Part shown: positions 25,642 through 34,214 of the stretch, piece by piece
Layout: each line of letters starts with the position of its first letter
How positions within the stretch are numbered: the stretch's first letter is position 1
Assembly: GCA_035345875.1 (NCBI GenBank)
Contig: DAORDH010000024.1
Location: forward strand, 1-64,000
DNA: 64,000 nucleotides
Direction: 5' to 3'
DNA from: UBA2033 sp035345875
Lineage (GTDB): Bacteria > Spirochaetota > Leptospiria > Leptospirales > Leptospiraceae
Notes under the pieces: generated by a model
The model's database searches: none
What the model saw: the letters and a program-made list of their open reading frames with translations, nothing else
Told to the model about the DNA's origin: nothing
Translations under genes and position numbers: made by a program

Positions 25642-27285
25642 TTATTCATACTGTATCTGAAGCAAGGAAATTTCGCGAATTGCTAGGTTCGATTGAGTAA
25701 AAGTATATTGAATCTTATCTATTTCCCCTTTCGATTGTGCAAGAATTTGAACTATTGTATCTATTTTCTCTTTGGTTTCTAGAGTATCACTTTCAGCATT
25801 ACAAAAATAAAGAATATCTCCAGAACTCAATTGAAACTCATTTTGCAAATACTTACTCTCAGAATTGAATTCCGACGGAATAGAAGAAAATTTTTCTGAT
25901 AAATCGATTAAATTCTCGTCGCGTGATAAGAAAATATTTTCTTTGCCAATGCTAAAAAACAACATTTTACCAGTCTCTTGAGAGATAACTCCGGCGGTTC
26001 CTTTTACATGCATATTCATTTTACTTTTACCTAAAAGGGTTTCTATCTGCCAAAATAAATCTCTGAGCCAACGATCTGCCTCTTTTAAAACTAATCTCTT
26101 ATTTTGTTCTTGTTTGATCAGGAGAGAATAAACTAAAATATAAATAAAAAGAGATGAGATCAAACCTTGCATATATCTCTTCTCAGTATCTCCATAAAAG
26201 AAAAATAGATGTTTACTTCCTAAAAAATTCATTTGTCTAGAGATAAAAACCAACCCAGAGGAAGAAAACCGTTTTTGATCTATAAAATTATAATAGTTTT
26301 GCTTTGCAAAGTTTTGGATCCTAATATTTCCAAGAGATCCTTTTGATTCAAACAGTGAACTTGCTAATTGACTTAGATAAGCAAGAATCTCTTCTTTTTC
26401 TTGGAGTAATTTTTCTTCCGATGCCAAAGCAATTCGGAGATATTCTTTTCTTTGACTGAGTTTCTCTACAAACTGAATGCTAGCTTGATCGGCTAATTCC
26501 GATTTGGCTCGAATTTGCTTTTTTATATTCTCTAAATCTCTAAATAAATCAGAAAAATCACCTGTTTCTTTTTGAACAATTGACTCCATAGATCCATTCG
26601 AAATTCTTTCTATTTCATGAGAAAGTTTATTTAACGGCAGATATAGATGGAAATAAAGGGTATAAAATAAAAAAAGCGTTACGATAAGCCCGAGAGATAT
26701 GGATAACAAGAAAATAACATTAGAACGTTTTTTAATTTCTAGAAAAGAAAAAATATCTAAATCAGCTCCAATGATTGCAACTAGCTTTCCTTCCTTTTGA
26801 ATCCTGTAAAAACCAGAAGTAAATACTCCCCATTGATTTTTTTGGAAACCATTCACAAAAACAACTTCGTCTGTTACAATAGAATCATAAATCTCGAGCG
26901 GGGGATCAGAATATTTTCTAAAGGAAAGCTTCTTTGATGAAAAAGAATCTGGATTATTTGCTGTATCATAGGCAAAATAAAACTGATTCAATTCTCTTGG
27001 AATGATTATATATATATAGGATAGTTTTAATTTATCTTGCAGTCTTTTTAATTTAGTCCAAGTCTTCTTATACTCAGAAAACTGAAATTCTTGCTCAGAA
27101 AGAGATTTAAGATCAGAGGAGTCTAAAGAAGCCGCAACTGAAATCAAACCCAGCGATAAATTCTCTCGTTTCAATAAGAATAAAGATTCTACATACTTAG
27201 AAAAAAACAGATATCCAGAAATAAAAAAAATTAGAAACAGAAGCATTGAATACAATGCTATCTTCTTAGTAGTAATTTGCTGCAT
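25642..27285 (-). CDS. Membrane sensor with HAMP and a decayed SpoIIE-like domain
   Basis: 547 residues. TM1 is at about 10-30; the periplasmic part (35-185) ends in GVFTSGFYRIQKEGKLVAIIGADLDI, a PAS/Cache-like strand order; TM2 is at about 193-215, followed by a HAMP-like LPLNKLSHEIERISNGSMES and a coiled coil. The C-terminus resembles SpoIIE/PP2C phosphatases: GVISQETGKMLFFSIGKENIFLSR, SGDILYFCNAESD and a final EISLLQIQYE. The metal-binding residues are lost: AESD stands where TDG is expected and REIS where DDIT is expected. Probably a pseudo-phosphatase that only signals or binds. A small lipoprotein gene lies 14 nt upstream on the same strand. Confidence 0.65.
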   Translation of the reverse strand: MQQITTKKIALYSMLLFLIFFISGYLFFSKYVESLFLLKRENLSLGLISVAASLDSSDLKSLSEQEFQFSEYKKTWTKLKRLQDKLKLSYIYIIIPRELNQFYFAYDTANNPDSFSSKKLSFRKYSDPPLEIYDSIVTDEVVFVNGFQKNQWGVFTSGFYRIQKEGKLVAIIGADLDIFSFLEIKKRSNVIFLLSISLGLIVTLFLFYTLYFHLYLPLNKLSHEIERISNGSMESIVQKETGDFSDLFRDLENIKKQIRAKSELADQASIQFVEKLSQRKEYLRIALASEEKLLQEKEEILAYLSQLASSLFESKGSLGNIRIQNFAKQNYYNFIDQKRFSSSGLVFISRQMNFLGSKHLFFFYGDTEKRYMQGLISSLFIYILVYSLLIKQEQNKRLVLKEADRWLRDLFWQIETLLGKSKMNMHVKGTAGVISQETGKMLFFSIGKENIFLSRDENLIDLSEKFSSIPSEFNSESKYLQNEFQLSSGDILYFCNAESDTLETKEKIDTIVQILAQSKGEIDKIQYTFTQSNLAIREISLLQIQYE

Positions 27286-27299
27286 GATAGAAAATTTTT

Positions 27300-27662
27300 T
27301 TAAAAAATCGGAACTGGCCAGTTCGTGAATGTTTTATGTTCCTTTAATTTACAATTAAATCCACCTATGCGAATTGTAACAACATTTATTAATTGTGCCT
27401 TTGCTGCACATTCATCCACATCATATTTATCGTAGTAAGCATTTTCTTTTACGCCAGCAAGTTTGTCTGAAACAAAGGATAAAAGAGAATCCATTGTCAC
27501 CCTTCCATCGATAGCAGAAGAAATTGCTGCACCAGTAATTGCAGCTGTAACGATTGTGTCTTTAGCTTCTTTACCTGAAACAGACTCGGGAACAGATAGA
27601 TTTAAAGTATCCAGAACTATACAATTGGACAAAAATAATAGCAAATATACAATATAACGCAT
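27300..27662 (-). CDS. TIGR04452-like Leptospira lipoprotein
   Basis: 120 residues with lipobox FLSNC (Cys at 14). The mature protein has LSVPESVSGKEAKDTIVTAAITGAAISSAIDGRVTMDSLLSFVSDKLAGVKENAYYDKYDVDECAAK and a second Cys near the end (FNCKLK). The order (a GxEAK turn, an Ala/Ser-rich ITGAAISS helix, LAG-x-YY-DVDEC and a final C-x-L) is the pattern I remember for TIGR04452, a family known almost only from Leptospira. Function unknown; the two Cys beyond the lipobox probably form a disulphide. It is 14 nt upstream of the membrane sensor gene, and the two may be transcribed together. Confidence 0.7.
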   Translation of the reverse strand: MRYIVYLLLFLSNCIVLDTLNLSVPESVSGKEAKDTIVTAAITGAAISSAIDGRVTMDSLLSFVSDKLAGVKENAYYDKYDVDECAAKAQLINVVTIRIGGFNCKLKEHKTFTNWPVPIF

Positions 27663-27875
27663 TTAAAGAAATACTCCTGTCGGTAAAATTAGTAGTCAAA
27701 ATTCTTTCCCTAATCAATACACCAGTCAGGTTATAGGCGGCAATGATAAATTTTAAGAGAATTGGAAATAAATCTACTCTTTCCGGATCGCTTCATCCAT
27801 ATTTCCATACTATTTTTAAAATCAGTCTATAGAAAATAAAGCTATGGAAACAAGCTTTAAATAAAATCAAACAGG

Positions 27876-27919
27876 TGTAACTTGATTGTAACTAAAAAGT
27901 TACAATCATTTGATAAAAT
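27876..27919 (+). promoter_or_regulatory. Pho-box-like repeats upstream of the PstS-like gene
   Basis: TGTAACT occurs at 27876-27882 and 27887-27893, i.e. two 7-mers with 4-nt spacers (11-bp period), the geometry of Pho boxes. An inverted copy follows, so GATTGTAACT-AAAA-AGTTACAATC (27884-27907) is also a perfect hairpin with 10-bp arms. A possible -10 TAAAAT is at 27914-27919. The next gene, 33 nt on, encodes a phosphate-binding type protein. Read on the other strand the units are TTACA, like the TTAACA of the Bacillus PhoP box. Confidence 0.5.
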
Positions 27920-27951
27920 TGGGCAAATTTACAAACAAAATAGGGGGATAA

Positions 27952-28857
27952 ATGAAATTAACCTACATTCTTTTTTTACTATTAGAGATTCTTTCTCTAA
28001 TCCATTGCCACAAAGAGCAAAAAATAACAATCACAGGTTCTGAAACGATGCATTCAATGATGTTGTTATTAGCGAATAATTTTTCCAAGGAAAATAAAAA
28101 CTATATAATAGATGTGAAAGGTGGCGGTTCTAGTGAAGGTATTAATGAGTTAATTGGAGGTTTAACGGATATAGCTTTAAGTTCAAGAGATTTAACAGAA
28201 GCAGAATTTGAAAAATTAAACTCTAAACAAACACTAGAATCATTAGTCATTGCTTATGATGGGGCTGCTTTTGTTGTTCACCCTACAAATTCCGTTGAGA
28301 GTTTAACACTAGAACAACTATCGGATATATTCTCTGGTAAAATAAAAAACTGGAAAGAAGTAGGTGGAGCAAATCAACCAATCACAGTTGTGATTCGAGA
28401 TAATTATTCAGGAACAGCACACTACATTAGAGAGCATGTTGTTCGTCAACTTGACTTAGGACAAGCAAGCTACTTCAAAAATAAACAAAAAGATTATACT
28501 TCTGAAGCAGTTACATTGATTAATAACGAGGAAATCTCGGACTTTGTAAATAAAAATCCAAATGCAATTGCTTATATGGGAATGGGAATCGCACATATCA
28601 AAAGTAATTTGAAATTACTGAAATATTCTAGAACTAGTTCTGATGAAGCGATTCTACCAACCATTAAAAGTATTACAGAACGAAAGTATAAACTATCTAG
28701 AGCACTGAAAATTTTTTATCGCACTGATAGATCTGGTTCTAAAATAGATGAATTCATAAAATATATTCTGAGTGAAAATGGTCAAAAAGGAGTTTTACAA
28801 AGCGGCTATTTAAGATCTACACTTCCTGAAGTAGAGGTAAGCGCTCAAAAAAAATAG
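27952..28857 (+). CDS. PstS-like phosphate-binding lipoprotein
   Basis: 301 residues. Lipoprotein signal MKLTYILFLLLEILSLIHC (Cys at 19), then the family opening ITITGSETMHSMMLLLANNF, the phosphate-site segment GGGSSEGINELIGGLTDIALSSRDLTEAE, the signature IFSGKIKNWKEVGGANQPITVVIRDNYSGTAHYIREHV, and NPNAIAYMGMG. It should bind phosphate (or a similar oxyanion) in the periplasm for an ABC importer. TAGGGGG is a strong ribosome-binding site. No pstC, pstA, pstB or phoU follows; the next gene is cutA, so the importer must be encoded elsewhere or the protein has another use. The Pho-box-like repeats upstream support phosphate regulation. Confidence 0.85.
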   Translation: MKLTYILFLLLEILSLIHCHKEQKITITGSETMHSMMLLLANNFSKENKNYIIDVKGGGSSEGINELIGGLTDIALSSRDLTEAEFEKLNSKQTLESLVIAYDGAAFVVHPTNSVESLTLEQLSDIFSGKIKNWKEVGGANQPITVVIRDNYSGTAHYIREHVVRQLDLGQASYFKNKQKDYTSEAVTLINNEEISDFVNKNPNAIAYMGMGIAHIKSNLKLLKYSRTSSDEAILPTIKSITERKYKLSRALKIFYRTDRSGSKIDEFIKYILSENGQKGVLQSGYLRSTLPEVEVSAQKK

Positions 28858-28858
28858 A

Positions 28859-29173
28859 ATGAATTTTATTTTTATCTATATTACATGTAAAGATAGAGAA
28901 GAAGCCATCAAGATTGGAAAAGAATTAGTTGAATCCAAACTTGCTGGCTGTGTAAATATTTTTCCTTCCATGACATCTATCTATAATTGGAAGGAAAATA
29001 TAGAAGTAGCAGATGAATCTGTGTTAATTGTAAAAACGAAAGAATCATTATTTAAAGAAATATGCGATTTAGTCAGTAAAATACACTCTTATACAACGCC
29101 ATGCATACTTTCATTCCCAATTCAAAATGGAAATGAGGAATATTTACAATGGTTAAGCTCTAATATGAAGTAA
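28859..29173 (+). CDS. cutA: CutA-family divalent-cation tolerance protein
   Basis: 104 residues, full length for CutA1. The family segments are clear: FIYITCKDREEAIKIGKELVESKLAGCVNIFP (with the conserved AGCVNI), SIYNWKENIEVADESVLIVKT (YxWxxxIxxxxExxLxIKT-type) and HSYTTPCILSFPIQNGNEEYLQWL (HPYxxPxI-type). CutA forms very stable trimers, was linked in E. coli to copper tolerance and its biochemical role is unsettled. It starts 2 nt after the stop of the PstS-like gene, so both are on the same transcript; the reason for the pairing is unclear. Confidence 0.93.
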   Translation: MNFIFIYITCKDREEAIKIGKELVESKLAGCVNIFPSMTSIYNWKENIEVADESVLIVKTKESLFKEICDLVSKIHSYTTPCILSFPIQNGNEEYLQWLSSNMK

Positions 29174-29282
29174 AATCAATATAAAAGACTATAAAGAATT
29201 GTTTTATTCTTTTTAATTAATAGATTCTAAGAATTTCTTTCCTTTTATTTCAAAATTCATTTCATTTAGATTATAAAAATAA

Positions 29283-29309
29283 AAAACCCGCTTTTTTTAG
29301 GAGCGGGTT
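29283..29309 (-). terminator. Rho-independent terminator of the 24-codon gene
   Basis: AAACCCGCT (29283-29291) and AGCGGGTTT (29301-29309) form a perfect 9-bp stem around a 9-nt loop. Read on the minus strand, the stem is followed at once by TTTTATTTTTAT, a strong terminator. It lies 43 nt after the minus-strand stop at 29353. It may also stop plus-strand transcription from cutA, but the U-run is weaker on that side. Confidence 0.85.
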
Positions 29310-29352
29310 TAGTTTTAAAAAAAATTGATCTATTTTTTTTAAAGAAGTTTCA

Positions 29353-29427
29353 TTACTTCTTTTTTGCGGCAGGTTTCTTTTTTGCAGCAGGTTTTTTCTT
29401 AGCAGCAGCTTTCTTTTTTGCAACCAT
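29353..29427 (-). CDS. 24-residue Lys/Ala/Pro-rich basic mini-protein
   Basis: Reading from ATG at 29427 to TAA at 29353, the peptide is MVA followed by repeats of KKK and (A/P)AA: three KKKPAA-type units and a final KKK. It has 12 Lys, 9 Ala, 2 Pro and no acidic or aromatic residue. Real-gene evidence: GGAGG at 29436-29440 lies 8 nt upstream of the ATG, a strong terminator follows, and the region has no other gene. It resembles the lysine-rich tails of H1-like bacterial histones (AlgP, Hc1), so nucleic-acid binding is the first guess; no function is proven. It is too short for the usual 60-residue cut-off. Confidence 0.7.
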   Translation of the reverse strand: MVAKKKAAAKKKPAAKKKPAAKKK

Positions 29428-29440
29428 TGATGTAGCCTCC

Positions 29441-30376
29441 AATTAGATTTTGGTCTTTTCTTTTTTTCTAAATCCGACCAATAGATGTTAGTGACATAAT
29501 TAATACGTCTATGAAATTATGTAAAGTTTTTTTTTATTTTTTTGAAAATATTTTTTACTTCTGTAAAGAGTATCGCAACATTATTTAATTTTCATTAATA
29601 CTTAATTATGAAATTTATTTCTTTAATGAATTTTAAATTTTATATTCATGAAAAATTTTTTTGAATCATAAATCCTTGCATCAACGAAAAAAAAATGAAT
29701 AGAATTGTTTTGGTTAACATCTATTAAACACTTCTACTTTAAAAAAAATTTTATCAACACAGTTATAAACAAAATTATACATGCAACAATGATAAATATC
29801 TCTAATTACTCTCTATTCATTTTCAATTTGAAGTTAATTCGGTGTTTCTAAATCTAATCTCTGATAAAAAATTCCTCTTTCTCTCGATTAAAATTATTAT
29901 TTTCCTATCTTTGTTACAAAGAAACCATTCAAATTGAATCAAAATAGTTTTTTATAAGAGATAAATTAGTTTTTTTTTGTTTCATGCAGACAATTTTTCT
30001 TTGTAACGCGACTGATATTTCCCAAATATTAAATAGCAGACAAATATTTATAAAGAAAACTCTTCCCATACTACAATAAACGTTGTGTGTTCAAGTAAAA
30101 GAAACTTAATTCCATTCCTTTTGGTAGGTCTTTTACTTCTTTATTATACCATTTGATGAATTCTAATCTTCGATTTCAATTGTATTAAGATAAATTATAT
30201 TCGTATTTCCATTATTGGTTGATTAGAAAAACTATTTTGTAAAAGTAATTATTAAAATTTCTTATAAAATAAGATTTCGATTCGTAGATTAATACATTTT
30301 TAGCCATATTTTTATTGATTCAAATGAATTTAGATGGAAACTATCGATAGAATTCCTTTCCTATCTATACCTTAGA
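29441..30376. other. Long AT-rich region without genes
   Basis: About 940 nt with no convincing reading frame on either strand, no tRNA and no hairpin followed by a T-run. It holds many A and T tracts and scattered short inverted repeats (for example CATAATT 29495-29501 with AATTATG 29515-29521, within the likely promoter region of the mini-protein gene). It could contain an unrecognised small RNA or decayed genes. Confidence 0.5.
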
Positions 30377-31831
30377 TTAAAAAGTATGACCAAAATTCAT
30401 AAAGAACTGTTTATCTTCCCTTGAAACAGAATAATCAAAAGATAAAACTGTAGATTGATTCCAAATAATTTTTAAACCTAAACCATATGAGTATTTATAT
30501 CCTTGCCAATTGAGTCGATCGATTGAATTCCAAACCCGCCCTAGATCAACACTTGGAACAATTTGAAATGTAAAGTATTCATCTCCAATATTATATTTGG
30601 CAAATCGATATCGTAACTCAGTATTTGCGAAACCCATCGTATTTCCTATAAACCTATCTTGTTTATATCCTTTCATTGTTTTTCCACCACCCAATCCATA
30701 AATCGGACCTCCATCAATGCTCCACATATGCCTATATTCATAGAATGGAATATTTCCAGTAACATTCGTCAAAGCAACTCGAGATGCAAAGACTAACTCT
30801 GAAAAAATTTTAGGAAGAATAGAATAAAAAATTTTTATTTGTAAAAATTCTCTTTGAAAATCAAAATTAGATCCCCATGCTCTAGATGCTTTGACTAAAT
30901 TTACTTCAGCAAAGACTCCTTTCTTTGGATTGGGTTCAAAGTCTCTCGAGTCATAAGCAATACCTGCTTTCATTAGATTTGTATATCCACCATCGTATCC
31001 AATGATTTTATTTGATTCATTATCTTCAGTTAATTTAGTTTTAGCATTTGGAGTAGGTAATACAACATTCAAATTAGAAAAATCTGTTTCACCCCAAAAT
31101 GGATCCTTTGCTTTTACGATTTGACCATCGCAAGGTCTAACGATCATTCTATAGCCATCTGCACCAACAGCAAATCTAAAGACTTTCCAAAATGTTCTAT
31201 CAATATTAACAAAAAAGCCTGAATTCTCTGCATCAAACTCATTGTATTTTTGATCTGTAACATAGGTAGGTCCATTTAATACTCTACCAGGTCTTCTAAA
31301 AGAGATTGCCTCTTCTCTTTGAGAATACTCAGCATTAGTCACAAGAGGTTGTGAGTCGTCATTGCGAGGATGATAGGAAAGCGGATGAAGGGTTGATTCT
31401 CCAACTCCATAATACTGACTTCGTAAATTTCTATCGTAAAAGCCATATAAACTGATCCGAAAAGGAGTATTTTGAAAATAAGGAAGATCTACGCCTGCCC
31501 CATAAAATCTAGCACCAACAGAGGATTGATAAATGTCAGCGGTTACTCTGTAAACGTATGGGGCATATGCAAAAAGCGGATTATTTTTCTTTCCATTTTG
31601 GGTAAAATATCCACTTCCTCCATACCAAACTCCTGTTATTGGATCCGAACTAACGGAAGGTAAGCCAGTAATGAAACTATTTTCCCTTTTATATTTAAGC
31701 TCCTCTGAATCAATTCGCCTAGATTTATCAATTGGAAATGGTAAGGATGAATCTGTTTCCAAGTCTTCTGAATCAAGTTTTGATAGAAAGAAAATTAAGA
31801 AAAGAGAAAGAGATAGAATTACTTTAAGCAT
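30377..31831 (-). CDS. Omp85/D15-like outer-membrane barrel, no POTRA
   Basis: 484 residues with signal peptide MLKVILSLSLFLIFFLSKLDS. The N-terminal part has no room for POTRA domains; the protein begins its barrel early (ITGLPSVSSDPITGVWYGGSGYFTQNGKK). Features of the D15/bacterial surface antigen barrel are IAYDSRDFEPNPKKGVFAEVNL, the lid motif PIYGLGGGKTMKGYKQDRFIGNTMGFANTELRYRF with the RF-type end, and SYGLGLKIIWNQSTVLSFDYS. It ends with Phe (NFGHTF), the outer-membrane insertion signal. It may be a POTRA-less relative used for secretion or a porin-like protein; it starts 42 nt after the ferredoxin-like gene on the same strand. Confidence 0.8.
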   Translation of the reverse strand: MLKVILSLSLFLIFFLSKLDSEDLETDSSLPFPIDKSRRIDSEELKYKRENSFITGLPSVSSDPITGVWYGGSGYFTQNGKKNNPLFAYAPYVYRVTADIYQSSVGARFYGAGVDLPYFQNTPFRISLYGFYDRNLRSQYYGVGESTLHPLSYHPRNDDSQPLVTNAEYSQREEAISFRRPGRVLNGPTYVTDQKYNEFDAENSGFFVNIDRTFWKVFRFAVGADGYRMIVRPCDGQIVKAKDPFWGETDFSNLNVVLPTPNAKTKLTEDNESNKIIGYDGGYTNLMKAGIAYDSRDFEPNPKKGVFAEVNLVKASRAWGSNFDFQREFLQIKIFYSILPKIFSELVFASRVALTNVTGNIPFYEYRHMWSIDGGPIYGLGGGKTMKGYKQDRFIGNTMGFANTELRYRFAKYNIGDEYFTFQIVPSVDLGRVWNSIDRLNWQGYKYSYGLGLKIIWNQSTVLSFDYSVSREDKQFFMNFGHTF

Positions 31832-31873
31832 GATTTCGATCTAAGAAATTAGACTCAAAGGTAAAATTCGAAA

Positions 31874-32527
31874 TTATTTTATAATAATTGCTTTTACGAC
31901 AGGTGGGCAAGATTGAACACAAATCCCACAACCTGTGCAATCTTTTGAAAATTTAGGAAGAAAATTCTTTTGATATGTAATTACATTCTCTATCGGACAA
32001 ACATTTTTGCAGACATCACAAACTAATTCATCCTTTGAATGATTTATACATCTATCCGCAACCACTTTTGCTTTTCCAAACTTTGGTTTTGTATCCTTTT
32101 TTAAAGGCTTTAAGGCTTTGTAATTACAAGAATTGATACAAGGAAAATCAAAACACATTAAACAAGGATTGGCATTAGGATCTAGATGAGGAAAGTTTTT
32201 CTTTTTTTTGGAATCATAGACAGGAAATAACGCATTGTAAGGACATGCTTGAATACAGTCACCACAACCTGTGCAAGTTTTCTGAAATCTTTCCTTATCT
32301 GTTATAGCTCCGGGAGGAAATTTTATATTGTGTATGATTTTCTTTGGTTTTGTTAATTTCGGTAAACGGTTTAAATACTCTATGTCAGCAGGAATATTTG
32401 AAATATCTTCCGCTGGTGCTTTCTGTGATACAGATTCATGCAATGTATCATAGACTTCCTCTGTAGCCTCAACAGCCTTTTTTATCGCTTTGAATATACC
32501 TTTCTTGAAGAAGTCCTTTCTTTCCAT
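31874..32527 (-). CDS. Multi-cluster 4Fe-4S ferredoxin-like protein
   Basis: 217 residues with about 16 clustered cysteines. Two full CxxCxxCxxxCP motifs are seen: CTGCGDCIQACPYNAL near 84 and CTGCGICVQSCPPVVK near 200. Between them lie CLMCFDFPCINSCNYKALKP and CDVCKNVCPIEN, which supply two more clusters. The layout is like NapF/NapG-type or polyferredoxins, with no membrane span and no twin-arginine signal. It should transfer electrons, but no redox partner is encoded next to it. It sits in a four-gene strand-run with galK and the STAS protein (gap 10 nt); the chemistry linking them is not clear. Confidence 0.8.
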   Translation of the reverse strand: MERKDFFKKGIFKAIKKAVEATEEVYDTLHESVSQKAPAEDISNIPADIEYLNRLPKLTKPKKIIHNIKFPPGAITDKERFQKTCTGCGDCIQACPYNALFPVYDSKKKKNFPHLDPNANPCLMCFDFPCINSCNYKALKPLKKDTKPKFGKAKVVADRCINHSKDELVCDVCKNVCPIENVITYQKNFLPKFSKDCTGCGICVQSCPPVVKAIIIK

Positions 32528-32537
32528 TCTGTATCGG

Positions 32538-32945
32538 TTAACTTCCCTTTAGTGCATCCGCTAAGTTAGAGTTTACCTTTAACATAGATTTTAGTTTGGT
32601 TAATTCTAAAACTGCCAAAACTTGCTTTGTTGGACAACATAGTTTTATAAATCCACTCATCTTCATAAGCTTAGATTGAATCGCAAGGAAAGCCCCCAAA
32701 CCAGATGAGTCGATATAATTTAAATTCTCAGTATTTACAAAAATTTTGATTTTACCTGCATCAACTAAGTTTCCGAGAATTTGTTTTAATGCTGGGGTGG
32801 AATATAAGTTTAAATCTCCAACAATATCTAGTATAGCTCCATCTACAGGTTGATTTGGTTCTGGTTTGATACGAGTTTTGATTTGTAATTCGGTTCCGAT
32901 ATGATTGAAATTAGGGCTAGAAAAATCGACATTGCTATTACTCAT
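32538..32945 (-). CDS. STAS-domain anti-sigma factor antagonist
   Basis: 135 residues, one STAS domain after a short N-terminal extension. The core reads DGAILDIVGDLNLYSTPALKQILGNLVDAGKIKIFVNTENLNYIDSSGLGAFLAIQSKLMKMSGFIKLCC, with the phosphorylatable Ser in IDSSGLG near residue 77. It is the second STAS protein in the window; the other is at 8703. It starts 11 nt after galK ends and lies 10 nt before the ferredoxin gene, so it is co-transcribed with them. Partner kinase and phosphatase are not adjacent; the SpoIIE phosphatase at 36787-38799 is a possible partner. Confidence 0.88.
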   Translation of the reverse strand: MSNSNVDFSSPNFNHIGTELQIKTRIKPEPNQPVDGAILDIVGDLNLYSTPALKQILGNLVDAGKIKIFVNTENLNYIDSSGLGAFLAIQSKLMKMSGFIKLCCPTKQVLAVLELTKLKSMLKVNSNLADALKGS

Positions 32946-32956
32946 ATATTTATTTC

Positions 32957-34111
32957 CTACTGTAATTCTGATACTCCATCAGAAATTTGAAAACCATAAA
33001 ATGTTGCATTCAAATTAAATTTTTCAAAATAATCTTTTTTTACTTTTGCTTCCACTTTTTCTCTGTTACCGATTTTATCTAAAACCAATATACTTCCACC
33101 AAAACCTCCCCCAATCATTCTAGCGCCTATGACATTTTCTTTCTGTAAAGCTTGGACTAAAAAATCTGTTTCATCGCAGGATACTTCAAATAGCTTTGAT
33201 AGAGATTCATGAGTTCCATACAAACATTCTCCTGCATTTTTTATTTTCCCTTGCGCAAAAGAATCTAATAGCTTGTTTGTTCTATCTTTTTCACCTAATA
33301 CATGTTTTACTCTTTTCTCTTCTTTTTCTGAGAAGTTAAATTTGTTTAAAACTGTATCTAAAGGTAGATCATAGAGATTTTTAATATCTGGTTCTAAGCT
33401 TTGCACTTTTTTTAGAGCTGATTCACACTCCTTTCTGCGATTGTTGTAATCGCTGTCTTGAAGGGAATGTTTTACATTTGAATTGATTAAATAAAATTCA
33501 TGACCATTTAAATTGAGAGTATGATAGGTTTTAGAAAGAGTATCTGTATTTAATAGAATACAATGATCTTTTTTTCCATTGGCGATTATGTATTGATCCA
33601 TAATACCGCATTTCATACCAACGAAATTATTTTCGGCAGCCTGTCCGATGAGAGCAATTTTTTCTCTAGAAATAGATAGATGAAAGATACTAGAAAGAGC
33701 ATAACCAGTAACAACTTCCAAGGCGGCTGACGATGATAGACCCGCACCCTGTGGTATATTTCCATCGATCGCCATATCAAAACCAGTGATTGTAAACCCT
33801 TCTTTTTTTAATTCATCAACCACACCATAGACGTAATTTGCCCATAAATATTTTTTATCATAACTAGGAGTATCTTTACTTACAGATTCCTTGTATTGTT
33901 CGGAGTATAAATTAATTTTTCCTTGGTCATTTTTTCGTATGGCAACACAAACTTGAAAATCAATCGCAGCAGGAAGAACAAATCCTCCTAAATAATCGAC
34001 ATGCTCTCCAATCACATTGATTCTAGCGGGTGCTCGAAACAATCGAATTGTATCATTGTTTTCACCAAACGCATTGATTAAATTTTTTTTTAAATTAATA
34101 ATAGTATCCAT
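32957..34111 (-). CDS. galK: Galactokinase
   Basis: 384 residues from the ATG at 34111; an in-frame TTG four codons upstream is a weaker alternative. GHMP-kinase signatures are RAPARINVIGEHVDYLGGFVLPAAI (galactose-binding GEH), GNIPQGAGLSSSAALEVVTG (ATP-binding PxGxGLSSS) and MIGGGFGGSILVL near the end. It phosphorylates galactose at C1, the entry step of the Leloir route. galT and galE are not in the window, while pgi is divergent on the other side of a 103-nt gap. A related GHMP sugar kinase cannot be excluded, but the galactose signature is good. Confidence 0.88.
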   Translation of the reverse strand: MDTIINLKKNLINAFGENNDTIRLFRAPARINVIGEHVDYLGGFVLPAAIDFQVCVAIRKNDQGKINLYSEQYKESVSKDTPSYDKKYLWANYVYGVVDELKKEGFTITGFDMAIDGNIPQGAGLSSSAALEVVTGYALSSIFHLSISREKIALIGQAAENNFVGMKCGIMDQYIIANGKKDHCILLNTDTLSKTYHTLNLNGHEFYLINSNVKHSLQDSDYNNRRKECESALKKVQSLEPDIKNLYDLPLDTVLNKFNFSEKEEKRVKHVLGEKDRTNKLLDSFAQGKIKNAGECLYGTHESLSKLFEVSCDETDFLVQALQKENVIGARMIGGGFGGSILVLDKIGNREKVEAKVKKDYFEKFNLNATFYGFQISDGVSELQ

Positions 34112-34214
34112 CTTAACTCGCAATGAAATTAAACATATGTTGAAAAAAACATTTACTATGTCTAGATAAATTTATTTTGTGTAAGTTGTAATTTGATTAG
34201 TTATAGGAGATAAC

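Noticed and set aside
28859..29173. Part of a pst phosphate transporter operon
   Set aside because: The sequence is clearly CutA; no permease or ATPase motif is present.
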